Below are positions 35,203-42,806 of a DNA stretch of 64,000 bases, in pieces (the first letter of the stretch is position 1; every line of letters begins with the position of its first letter). The stretch is taken from positions 62,001 through 126,000 of the forward strand of contig NZ_JBBIFX010000004.1 in NCBI RefSeq assembly GCF_037543845.1. The letters run 5' to 3'. Made by a program: the position numbers and the translations under genes. The stretch comes from Gymnodinialimonas ulvae (GTDB lineage Bacteria; Pseudomonadota; Alphaproteobacteria; Rhodobacterales; Rhodobacteraceae). The notes under the pieces were generated by a model. It was not told where the DNA came from. It ran no database searches and saw only the letters and a program-made list of their open reading frames with translations.

Positions 35203-36189
35203 ATGGCCAAGCATCCGCCGCTTCTGCGCTTCCCGATCTACCCCGCCGCCGCCTTGCACGGCGTGGCTGGGGCCAATACGGGCGACGCGATCGGGGTCGG
35301 GGACGCGGCCCTTCCCGGCGATATCTACCGCTTGCGCGGTGGCGATCCCACGCGCCTTGCGATCTCGGAGACAGGTCCAAGCGGGCAATCCTGCGTCGCA
35401 GATGGCTCGGACGTCGGCGCGCCCGGCGATCCGCTCGCAATCCTGGCGTGCCACATGTTGATGGGGCCGTCGGGTGAGATGGTCGAAGTGTTGATCTTGT
35501 CGCTGATGCACCGCGGGGCCGAGAGCCTGCACATCCTACCGCTGGCAGACCTGCGGCCCGAGACGGATTACGAACTGGTCGGCACAGAAACCGCTGCCGC
35601 CCCGGACCGCTTCGCCGACATCGCCTCGGTCAGGTTTCTGGCTGGAACGCATCTGACGCTGGCCAGCGGCAAGCAGGTGCCGGTCGAGCACCTGAGCATC
35701 GGCGACCGGCTTCTGACCCGCGATCACGGCGCGCAGCCGATCCGCTGGATCGGACACCAGACCCGGCGCGCCACCGGGCGTGCCGCGCCCGTCCGGCTCA
35801 AGCAAGAGACGCTCAACACCGCGCGCGATCTGCGCCTTGCGCCGCAACATCGCCTGTTCATCTGGCAGCGCCACGATGAGCTTGGCGCCGGCCGGGCAGA
35901 AGTCATGGTCAAGGCCGAGCTTCTGGTCAACGGCGATACCGTCCTGCGCGAAGACGGCGGGTATCTGGACAATTACCAAATCGTATTCGACGGCCATGAG
36001 ATCATCTACGCAGAGGGCATCGCGGTTGAATCGCTTCTCGTCACGGGTCAGACGCGGAACCTGCTGCCCAAGGATCTCGCCGTTACGGCGAACCCGGACG
36101 CGCCGGCCAGCGCGGCGGCGCTGGAGGTCAGCGACGGTCAGGCCGACATGGTCGGGCGTCTGTCCCGCGCGTCCAAAGGCGGCGACTAG
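35203..36189 (+). CDS. Hint (Hedgehog/intein-type) domain protein
   Basis: A 328-residue protein. A Hint_2-type domain lies at about residues 145-285: FLAGTHLTLASGKQVPVEHL, IGDRLLTRDHGAQPIRWIG, LAPQHRLFIWQRHDE and LDNYQIVFDGHEIIYAEGI. Such domains are frequent in Rhodobacteraceae, often in large secreted calcium-binding proteins. The residue that should be the nucleophilic Cys at the domain start is not a Cys here (VRFLAGT), so self-cleavage is doubtful. The N-terminal 140 residues are of unknown fold. No signal peptide is seen. Confidence 0.8.
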   Translation: MAKHPPLLRFPIYPAAALHGVAGANTGDAIGVGDAALPGDIYRLRGGDPTRLAISETGPSGQSCVADGSDVGAPGDPLAILACHMLMGPSGEMVEVLILSLMHRGAESLHILPLADLRPETDYELVGTETAAAPDRFADIASVRFLAGTHLTLASGKQVPVEHLSIGDRLLTRDHGAQPIRWIGHQTRRATGRAAPVRLKQETLNTARDLRLAPQHRLFIWQRHDELGAGRAEVMVKAELLVNGDTVLREDGGYLDNYQIVFDGHEIIYAEGIAVESLLVTGQTRNLLPKDLAVTANPDAPASAAALEVSDGQADMVGRLSRASKGGD

Positions 36190-36345
36190 AGACGAGGCCT
36201 TGCCTTCGTCCCGGGCACCGGTGTCGCGGCGTCGCCCATACGATTAAGGATTTCCTGCATTTCAACAATACGTGAGATCTGCGAGACATTGTTTCGCGAA
36301 CTATTTTTCATCGCACGTACCTTTTTTCAGTTTTGGAGTATTTCA

Positions 36346-36684
36346 ATGACCTTTTCTGACTTTTCCAAACGTGTCGTCATCGCCCTCGCCGTGAGCTTCG
36401 TCAGCCTGCCTGCCGTCGCATTCGATGGTGCCACCAGCTTTGACTCCGGCGGCAATGGCCCCGACACGCCCGATTTCGATGGCCCCGGTGACCTCGCCGC
36501 AAATCCGGATGGCGGCGGCGGCGGCGGCGGTGGTGGCAGCTCCAGTTCATCGGGCGGCGGCTACATCGCCAATTCCGCGCCGAATGAATGCCCCAACGGC
36601 GAATTGGTCGTGGAATTCAATGTGGATTCGGACGGCCACCCGATCCCGACGAGCTTTTCGCGCAGCTGCGTGATCCGGCGCTGA
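36346..36684 (+). CDS. small secreted Gly/Ser-rich protein, unknown function
   Basis: A 112-residue protein with a signal peptide ending VSLPAVAF (cleavage after AVA). A linker with nine glycines and five serines follows, then a small C-terminal module with two cysteines (NECPNGELVVEFNVDSDG and SRSCVIRR). I do not recognise it. ATG 36346 follows GGAG at good spacing. A 10-bp hairpin follows the stop. Confidence 0.65.
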   Translation: MTFSDFSKRVVIALAVSFVSLPAVAFDGATSFDSGGNGPDTPDFDGPGDLAANPDGGGGGGGGGSSSSSGGGYIANSAPNECPNGELVVEFNVDSDGHPIPTSFSRSCVIRR

Positions 36685-36704
36685 GCCACACATTTTTCAT
36701 CTCA

Positions 36705-36729
36705 AAGGCCCGCCCAACCGGCGGGCCTT
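36705..36729 (+). terminator. probable terminator hairpin
   Basis: AAGGCCCGCC pairs perfectly with GGCGGGCCTT around a 5-base loop, 20 bases past the stop of the Gly-rich protein gene. Only a short T stretch follows. Confidence 0.6.
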
Positions 36730-36796
36730 ATTGCGTGGGGAGATGCGGAGAGCCTTGTGGAAGCCTGCGGTCATTGTTCCCAATGGAGATTTCCAG

Positions 36797-37144
36797 ATGA
36801 CCCGCCAGGACGCCTGCATGATGATGCAAGCCTTTTACTCCGAGTGCCGCACGAATTGCCCCGAAACCACCAGCGCCCATTTCACACCAGAGGCGCAATT
36901 CGCAATCGCCGGCGCGCCGCGCGCGGGCCCCATCGCCATGTGCACGCCCGATGGGGCGATTGACCAAACCACCAAAGCGCTCGTCTCCGAATGGGAATTC
37001 CGGACCATCGACCTGCATTCCGTTATTGCCGAGGGGGACGAGATCTTCACCCGCTACACCCTGACCTTGCGCCATGTCCCGACCGATACAACCACACAGA
37101 CCGAGTTCGCCGACCATATCCGTGTGCGGGACGGCAAGATGTAG
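36797..37144 (+). CDS. SnoaL/NTF2-like protein, apparently frameshifted near its 3' end
   Basis: A 115-residue SnoaL-like protein. FYSECRTNCPETTSAHF, the W-E-F segment SEWEFRTIDLHSVIAEGDEI and FADHIRVRDGKM follow the SnoaL cone fold. The reading frame stops at TAG just after DGKM. In the next frame the sequence continues as AMTQFVDTARLGVMAAG to a stop at 37203, which is what SnoaL proteins normally have at this place. One missing base near 37138-37147 would explain it. ATG 36797 follows GGAG. Function is unknown; relatives include small hydrolases, isomerases and limonene-epoxide-hydrolase-like proteins. Confidence 0.65.
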   Translation: MTRQDACMMMQAFYSECRTNCPETTSAHFTPEAQFAIAGAPRAGPIAMCTPDGAIDQTTKALVSEWEFRTIDLHSVIAEGDEIFTRYTLTLRHVPTDTTTQTEFADHIRVRDGKM

Positions 37145-37245
37145 CCATGACCCAATTCGTCGATACCGCACGCCTGGGTGTAATGGCCGCGGGCAACGGC
37201 TAGACCCCGATTGCCCCCTTGGGCGGGCGCAGCTATATCCCGCCC

Positions 37246-38859
37246 ATGCCCGACACGTTGCACACCAATCGCCCCACCCTTCCCCCGGAAATCGCGCGTC
37301 GCCGGACGTTTGCGATTATCTCGCACCCGGACGCAGGCAAAACCACGCTGACCGAGAAGTTTCTGCTTTATGGTGGTGCGATCCAATTGGCCGGACAGGT
37401 CCGCGCCAAGGGCGAGGCGCGGCGCACGCGGTCAGATTTCATGCAGATGGAGAAAGATCGCGGCATCTCCGTCAGCGCCTCGGCAATGTCGTTCGATTTT
37501 GATGCGCGGTTCCGCTTCAACCTCGTCGACACGCCCGGCCATAGCGACTTTTCCGAGGACACTTACCGCACGCTGACGGCGGTGGACGCCGCGATCATGG
37601 TGATCGACGGGGCGAAGGGCGTGGAAAGCCAGACGCAGAAACTCTTCGAGGTCTGCCGCCTGCGCGATCTGCCGATCCTGACGTTTTGCAACAAGATGGA
37701 CCGCGAGAGCCGCGATACGTTCGAGATCATCGACGAAATTCAGGAAAACCTCGCGATTGACGTGACGCCCGCGTCCTGGCCCATCGGGGTCGGGCGAGAT
37801 TTTCTGGGGTGCTATGATCTGATCCACGACCGGCTTGAGTTGATGGACCGCGCCGACCGCAACAAGGTGGCCGAAAGCGTTTCGATCAATGGACTGGACG
37901 ATCCGAAGCTGGCCGAGCATGTGCCTGCGGATCTGCTGGTCAAGCTGCGCGAAGAGGTCGAGATGGCGCGCGAATTGCTACCACCCATGGACCTGACCGC
38001 GTTTCAGCAGGGCACGCTGACGCCGATCTGGTTCGGGTCGGCGATCAATTCCTTCGGGGTGAAGGAACTGATGGACGGCATCGCGGAATACGGGCCGGAA
38101 CCGCAGGTACAAAACGCCGAACCCCGTGAAGTCGCCCCCGAAGAAAAGAAGGTCGCGGGCTTTGTCTTCAAGGTCCAAGCCAATATGGACCCTAAGCACC
38201 GCGACCGCGTGGCCTTCGTGCGGCTGGCGTCAGGGCATTTTCAGCGCGGCATGAAACTCACCCATGTGAGGTCGAAAAAGCCGATGGCGATCAGCAATCC
38301 GGTGATGTTCCTTGCCTCGGACCGCGAGCTTGCCGAAGAGGCATGGGCCGGAGACATCATCGGCATCCCGAACCACGGACAATTGCGGATCGGGGATGCC
38401 TTGACCGAAGGCGAAGCGCTGCGCTTCACCGGCATTCCGTCATTTGCGCCCGAGCTTTTGCAATCGGTCCGTGCTGGCGACCCGATGAAAGCCAAGCACA
38501 TGGAAAAGGCCTTGATGCAGTTCGCCGAGGAGGGTGCTGCCAAGGTTTTCAAGCCGACCTTCGGGTCGGGCTTCATCGTCGGCGTCGTGGGTGCGCTGCA
38601 ATTCGAAGTGTTGGCCAGCCGGATCGAGTTGGAATACGGCCTGCCCGTCCGTTTCGAGGCGTCGCAATTCACCTCCGCGCGCTGGGTGCATGGCACCAAG
38701 GATGCAGTTGACGCCTTCGCCGCCGCCAACAAGCAGCACATCGCGGAAGATAACGACGGCGACCCGGTCTACCTGACCCGCCTGCAATGGGACATCGACC
38801 GGGTGGAACGGGACTACCCCGACATCTCCTTATCGGCCACGAAGGAGCTTATGGTCTGA
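37246..38859 (+). CDS. prfC: peptide chain release factor 3
   Basis: A 537-residue translational GTPase that removes RF1/RF2 from the ribosome after peptide release. G1 is ISHPDAGKTTLTEKFLLYGG, G2 lies around DRGISVSASAMSF, G3 is DTPGHSDFSEDTYRTL and G4 is FCNKMDR. The C-terminal block FEVLASRIELEYGLPVRFEA is typical of RF3. ATG 37246 gives the standard N-terminus. The stop overlaps a possible CTG start of the next gene. Confidence 0.96.
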   Translation: MPDTLHTNRPTLPPEIARRRTFAIISHPDAGKTTLTEKFLLYGGAIQLAGQVRAKGEARRTRSDFMQMEKDRGISVSASAMSFDFDARFRFNLVDTPGHSDFSEDTYRTLTAVDAAIMVIDGAKGVESQTQKLFEVCRLRDLPILTFCNKMDRESRDTFEIIDEIQENLAIDVTPASWPIGVGRDFLGCYDLIHDRLELMDRADRNKVAESVSINGLDDPKLAEHVPADLLVKLREEVEMARELLPPMDLTAFQQGTLTPIWFGSAINSFGVKELMDGIAEYGPEPQVQNAEPREVAPEEKKVAGFVFKVQANMDPKHRDRVAFVRLASGHFQRGMKLTHVRSKKPMAISNPVMFLASDRELAEEAWAGDIIGIPNHGQLRIGDALTEGEALRFTGIPSFAPELLQSVRAGDPMKAKHMEKALMQFAEEGAAKVFKPTFGSGFIVGVVGALQFEVLASRIELEYGLPVRFEASQFTSARWVHGTKDAVDAFAAANKQHIAEDNDGDPVYLTRLQWDIDRVERDYPDISLSATKELMV

Positions 38860-39584
38860 GCACTGGTCCCTCTATTCGTGTCTGGCTGACCCTTGACGAA
38901 GAGGCGCGCACGCCATTTGCTCGGTTGGGCGATGAAGTACCGCCCGACACCATTGATTTCGCGGCCCTTTTGCGCAGAACACTGCCTGAAGCCGACGGGC
39001 CGCCAGAGCCTGCGGGGGCCGATGATTTCGCCGCAAAGTCTCGCAACCTGGCCCGAAGTTTTGCCGGTCAACCCGCACTATTGCTGTTGAACGCACGTCT
39101 GATCGCATTGCTGCGGCGTCGCGCCCCGCCCGCGCATATCCCTGCCCTTTTTGCGGCCCTGTGGGATGCGCATGCAGATGATTTGTCCGATCTACACGAT
39201 GCGCGGTGGCTTGTCTCTTCGTGCCGCACGCTGGCCGATTTCGGCCCGTCCGAGGCAAGCCGAATGGTCGCTGCGGAACTCGCCATGGTGGTCGACATGA
39301 TGAAACTCTACGAGACGGAGCGTCTGTTTTCGGGCACTGCGCCGGACGACCTCTTTACCGGCCGCCTCACACCGACATCCTTAACGCTCGACCTTGATGC
39401 GTTCGCGATCGCGCGCGGGGACCTCGATCGGTCTGTTGCAACACGGATCTGGCGGCGGGCGACGGGCGATCCGGTAGCAGAGGCGTTGGCCTCACGCCTG
39501 ATCCCCGACATCCTTGGCGACCCACGCGGGCTGTTCCTGCGCCTGAGGCTGATGCGGAACCGGCGGCGTCACCGTCAGGGGTAG
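38856..39584 (+). CDS. conserved-looking protein of unknown function, coupled to prfC
   Basis: A 242-residue mostly helical protein without a recognisable motif; there are no membrane helices or signal peptide. Segments such as RMVAAELAMVVDMMKLYETE and a basic C-terminus (RLRLMRNRRRHRQG) stand out. No ATG, GTG or TTG lies near the beginning of the frame. CTG 38856 overlaps the prfC stop as CTGA and has AAGGAG eight bases upstream. The alternative is ATG 38787, which would overlap prfC by 73 bases. Confidence 0.55.
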   Translation: MSTGPSIRVWLTLDEEARTPFARLGDEVPPDTIDFAALLRRTLPEADGPPEPAGADDFAAKSRNLARSFAGQPALLLLNARLIALLRRRAPPAHIPALFAALWDAHADDLSDLHDARWLVSSCRTLADFGPSEASRMVAAELAMVVDMMKLYETERLFSGTAPDDLFTGRLTPTSLTLDLDAFAIARGDLDRSVATRIWRRATGDPVAEALASRLIPDILGDPRGLFLRLRLMRNRRRHRQG

Positions 39585-39657
39585 GACGTGACACCGCGCT
39601 TTTCGGCGTGCATCGCGGATGTTTCCACACGATCATATCCGCGAGGGAGGCTTGCAC

Positions 39658-40257
39658 ATGCCACACCGAAATCGTGTTCTTCCAACGGGCGAAATCGTCG
39701 CCAACTCGGCGCGCGGCACCTTCACGGGCAATCGCGGTATCCTGGTCGACCGCGACGGTCAGATGACCGACCGGCAATGGGCAGCGAAAGCTTGGATCAC
39801 CTGTGTTCTCGAATTTCGCGGACGCCGCCGCCCCATCGCAAAACCCCGCACCTGGACCGAGTTGTTCTTTCTCGACGAGGCTGTCGCCTTCGCCGCCGGA
39901 CACCGCCCCTGCGCCTATTGCCGGCGCGCGGATTACACCTGGTTCAAGGAGCTTTGGGGCGGTGCGAAAGCCACCGAGATGGACCGCGTTTTGCACCAAG
40001 AGCGCCTGAATGGGCGGCAAAAGCGGCTGCATGCCGTGCGTATGCAGGATCTGCCAGACGGCGCGTTCATCTTTCGGGACAAGGCGCCGATGTTGGTGTT
40101 GGGCGCAAGACTCCATCCCTACACGCCCGTGGGCTATGGCCCGCCACTACCGCGCTTGGATGGACCCGCTCTATCACTGACAACGCCTGATTTGCTGCGC
40201 ATACTCAGCAGCGGATACGTGCCTCTGATCCACCCAAGCGCAATATCCGAAGCTTAG
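39658..40257 (+). CDS. uncharacterised protein with a CxxC motif
   Basis: A 199-residue soluble protein. It holds a conserved-looking block, FFLDEAVAFAAGHRPCAYCR, followed by RADYTWFKELWGG; the CxxC pair could bind a metal. The C-terminal part is Pro/Leu-rich (VGYGPPLPRLDGPALSLTTP). I do not recognise the family. ATG 39658 has GAGGGAGG upstream, so the in-frame ATG at 39619 is less likely. Confidence 0.65.
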   Translation: MPHRNRVLPTGEIVANSARGTFTGNRGILVDRDGQMTDRQWAAKAWITCVLEFRGRRRPIAKPRTWTELFFLDEAVAFAAGHRPCAYCRRADYTWFKELWGGAKATEMDRVLHQERLNGRQKRLHAVRMQDLPDGAFIFRDKAPMLVLGARLHPYTPVGYGPPLPRLDGPALSLTTPDLLRILSSGYVPLIHPSAISEA

Positions 40258-40291
40258 CCGCGCGTTAACCAATCTACCGTACCAAAAGGGC

Positions 40292-40753
40292 ATGCGGTAT
40301 CTGCCCCTCATCCTGTTGCTTGTCGTGACAGCCTGCGCCTCGCCCTCGGGCCTGGTGAGTTCGCCGCAAACCGGCCTCAACGGCCAGTACACATCTCAGG
40401 TCGTAATCTCCGATCACCCGCACCATGTCTTGATGGGCCATCTGATCACAGTCGATCGCAACGGCACGAGATCTCACGCCCTGATCATCGCGCACCGCCG
40501 CGATGGCGTGCATCGCCTGCGCATGGCCCAAGCCTGGAGCAATGGAACTGAGCTGCCTTTCACCGCCACCACGCTGCAGCTTGACGGCTGCACCCATGGC
40601 CATTGCCGTGACAGCGCCATCGGGATCGTCACGCTGTCAGACGGACTTTTGGCCATGGCGCGCCGCGAGGGCCTGAGCGCGCGGTTGACCGGGCGCAGCG
40701 ATGCGGTCGATATCCATGTGCCGGCACGGCTGTTTCAAAGCTTGCCGGATTGA
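40292..40753 (+). CDS. small lipoprotein of unknown function
   Basis: A 153-residue exported protein. The signal peptide ends in a lipobox (LLLVVTAC, Cys at residue 15). The mature part is beta-rich, with HHVLMGHLITVDRNG, LQLDGCTHGHCRDSA and GIVTLSDGLLAMARR. The two nearby cysteines may form a disulfide. I do not recognise the family. It starts 34 bases after the preceding gene. Confidence 0.65.
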   Translation: MRYLPLILLLVVTACASPSGLVSSPQTGLNGQYTSQVVISDHPHHVLMGHLITVDRNGTRSHALIIAHRRDGVHRLRMAQAWSNGTELPFTATTLQLDGCTHGHCRDSAIGIVTLSDGLLAMARREGLSARLTGRSDAVDIHVPARLFQSLPD

Positions 40754-40821
40754 CGCGGTCGTGCGGAATTCGGCCTTCTGGATTTGACCCTTCCGCTTGA
40801 ATGGCCTATGCCCTCGCCAGC

Positions 40822-40884
40822 CCCCGTAATCCGTACGGGGACCCTACGCGGAGCGCGCTGGGACTTATGCGCTCCATCATCCCG
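40822..40884 (+). promoter_or_regulatory. structured leader of the DEAD-box helicase gene
   Basis: Two perfect hairpins lie in the 167-base gap: CCCCGTA-ATCCG-TACGGGG (40822-40840) and GGAGCGC-N12-GCGCTCC (40850-40875). The 12-base loop of the second contains TGGGA (40859-40863), which can pair with TCCCG directly downstream (40880-40884), forming a possible H-type pseudoknot. It ends 36 bases before the helicase ATG. A cis-regulatory RNA is the most likely role. Confidence 0.5.
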
Positions 40885-40920
40885 GTCGGTTCAGAATGAC
40901 CCGGCCTCAATTGGACGCAT

Positions 40921-42753
40921 ATGACAACGTTTTCTGATCTACAACTGAACCCAAAAGTCCAAAAGGCAATCGCCGAAGCGGGCTACGAAAAACCCACCCC
41001 GATCCAGGAAGGCGCCATTCCCCCGGCGCTGGAAGGTCGTGATGTTTTGGGCATTGCCCAGACCGGCACCGGTAAGACGGCCAGCTTCACGCTCCCGATG
41101 ATCACCATGCTGGCACGCGGCCGCGCCCGTGCGCGCATGCCGCGCAGTCTGGTTCTGTGCCCGACGCGGGAACTTGCCGCGCAAGTCGCTGAAAATTTTG
41201 ATATTTACGCGCAGCACGTGAAGCTGACCAAAGCACTTTTGATCGGCGGCGTTTCGTTTAAGGAACAAGAAGCCGCCATCGACAAGGGCGTCGACGTCCT
41301 GATCGCAACGCCCGGCCGCCTGCTCGACCATTTCGAGCGCGGTAAACTGATCCTGAACGACGTGAAAGTCATGGTCGTGGACGAGGCCGACCGTATGCTC
41401 GATATGGGGTTCATCCCCGATATTGAGCGGATCTTCGGCCTGGTGCCATTCACCCGGCAGACCCTGTTCTTCTCGGCCACCATGGCCCCCGAGATTGAGC
41501 GGATCACCAACACCTTCCTTTCGAATCCAGCCAAGATCGAAGTGGCGCGGCAATCGACCACCTCCGACACGATCGAGCAGCGGCTGATCGAGTTCAAGCC
41601 GACCCGCCGTGACATGGCCGCCAAGCAAAAGCGCGACATGTTGCGCGCCGTGATCACCGCAGAGGGGGACGCCTTCAATAACGCGATCATCTTCTGCAAC
41701 CGCAAGGTCGATGTGGATATCGTTGCCAAGTCGTTGAAAAAACATGACCTTAATGCTGAACCGATCCATGGCGATCTGGATCAATCTCACCGCATGCGCA
41801 CGCTGGACGGGTTCCGGGACGGGTCGATCACCCTGCTGGTGGCCTCCGACGTGGCGGCGCGTGGTCTGGATATTCCGAACGTGTCCCATGTGATCAATTA
41901 CGACGTGCCGAGCCACGCCGAGGATTACGTGCACCGCATCGGCCGGACGGGCCGCGCGGGCAAGACTGGCGTTGCGATCACCCTCTGTGTGCCCTCGGAT
42001 GAAAAGTACCTGGGCGCGATCGAGAACCTGATTGAAACGCCCATACCACGGGCCACCCCCCCGATGGAGGTGCAAGACACCCGTCGCAAACGCGACGATG
42101 ACAGCGCGGAAGACAAACCGCGCAGCCGCCGTCGTGGACGCGGTCGTGCAGACGACGCGCCCCAGGCAGCTCAGGCACCTGAGGCACCGCAAGAGGCCCC
42201 CGCGCCCCAGCCTGAAGCAGCACAGCCAGAAGCGCGCACCGAAGAAAGAACCGAAGATCGCCCGCGCCGGGAACGTGGTGGACGGGGCCGGGGCCGCGAC
42301 CGCGGTGATCGCGGGCCAAGGATCGTCGGTATGGGCGATCACATGCCCGATTTCATTGCGTTGAGCTTTGATGAGCGCCGCGGTGGACCGCCCGCCATCG
42401 ACCTGAGCGACGACGCCGAAGAAGAAGAAACGCCTGACACCCCCGAGGTTGAGGCCGCGCCAGCGGAAAAGCCGAAACGCCGCCGCACCCGCAAGCCGAA
42501 GGCCGAAGAAACAACGGTCGAGGAAACCCCGGCAGAGGAGGCTCAGGCCGAGGCGCCGGTGGAAGCGGAAGTGGAAAAGCCAAAGCGCCGCCGCAAAAAG
42601 AAGGTCGAAGAACCTGCCTCGGACCCGGCCGAAGAGCTCGCGCCGGAAGAGGCGGAAAAGCCCAAGCGCAAACGCGCCCCACGCAAGAAAAAGGTGGAAG
42701 AGCCCGCGCCAGAAGCCGAAGCCACACCGGACACGCCTGACACCGAAGCATAA
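40921..42753 (+). CDS. DEAD-box RNA helicase, RhlE-like, with long charged C-terminal tail
   Basis: A 610-residue helicase. All core motifs are present: PTPIQEGAIP (Q), AQTGTGKTASF (I), PTRELAAQ (Ia), TPGRLLDHF (Ib), VVDEADRMLDMGF (II), FSATM (III), ASDVAARGLDI (V) and HRIGRTGRAGKTG (VI). The core ends at about residue 375. The remaining 230 residues alternate acidic, Pro/Ala-rich stretches with an Arg/Gly-rich patch and three basic repeats (EKPKRRR or EKPKRKR). It probably remodels rRNA or mRNA, perhaps in the cold or with the degradosome; RNase J is encoded convergently next door. Confidence 0.94.
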   Translation: MTTFSDLQLNPKVQKAIAEAGYEKPTPIQEGAIPPALEGRDVLGIAQTGTGKTASFTLPMITMLARGRARARMPRSLVLCPTRELAAQVAENFDIYAQHVKLTKALLIGGVSFKEQEAAIDKGVDVLIATPGRLLDHFERGKLILNDVKVMVVDEADRMLDMGFIPDIERIFGLVPFTRQTLFFSATMAPEIERITNTFLSNPAKIEVARQSTTSDTIEQRLIEFKPTRRDMAAKQKRDMLRAVITAEGDAFNNAIIFCNRKVDVDIVAKSLKKHDLNAEPIHGDLDQSHRMRTLDGFRDGSITLLVASDVAARGLDIPNVSHVINYDVPSHAEDYVHRIGRTGRAGKTGVAITLCVPSDEKYLGAIENLIETPIPRATPPMEVQDTRRKRDDDSAEDKPRSRRRGRGRADDAPQAAQAPEAPQEAPAPQPEAAQPEARTEERTEDRPRRERGGRGRGRDRGDRGPRIVGMGDHMPDFIALSFDERRGGPPAIDLSDDAEEEETPDTPEVEAAPAEKPKRRRTRKPKAEETTVEETPAEEAQAEAPVEAEVEKPKRRRKKKVEEPASDPAEELAPEEAEKPKRKRAPRKKKVEEPAPEAEATPDTPDTEA

Positions 42754-42756
42754 TGG

Positions 42757-42790
42757 AAAACGCCCCGGACAGAAAACCGGGGCGTTTTTC
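42757..42790. terminator. bidirectional terminator between helicase and rnj
   Basis: AAACGCCCCGG pairs with CCGGGGCGTTT around an 8-base loop. A T run follows on the plus strand and an A run precedes it, so it can end both convergent transcripts. Confidence 0.85.
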
Positions 42791-42806
42791 GTTGAACCGT
42801 AGGTGT

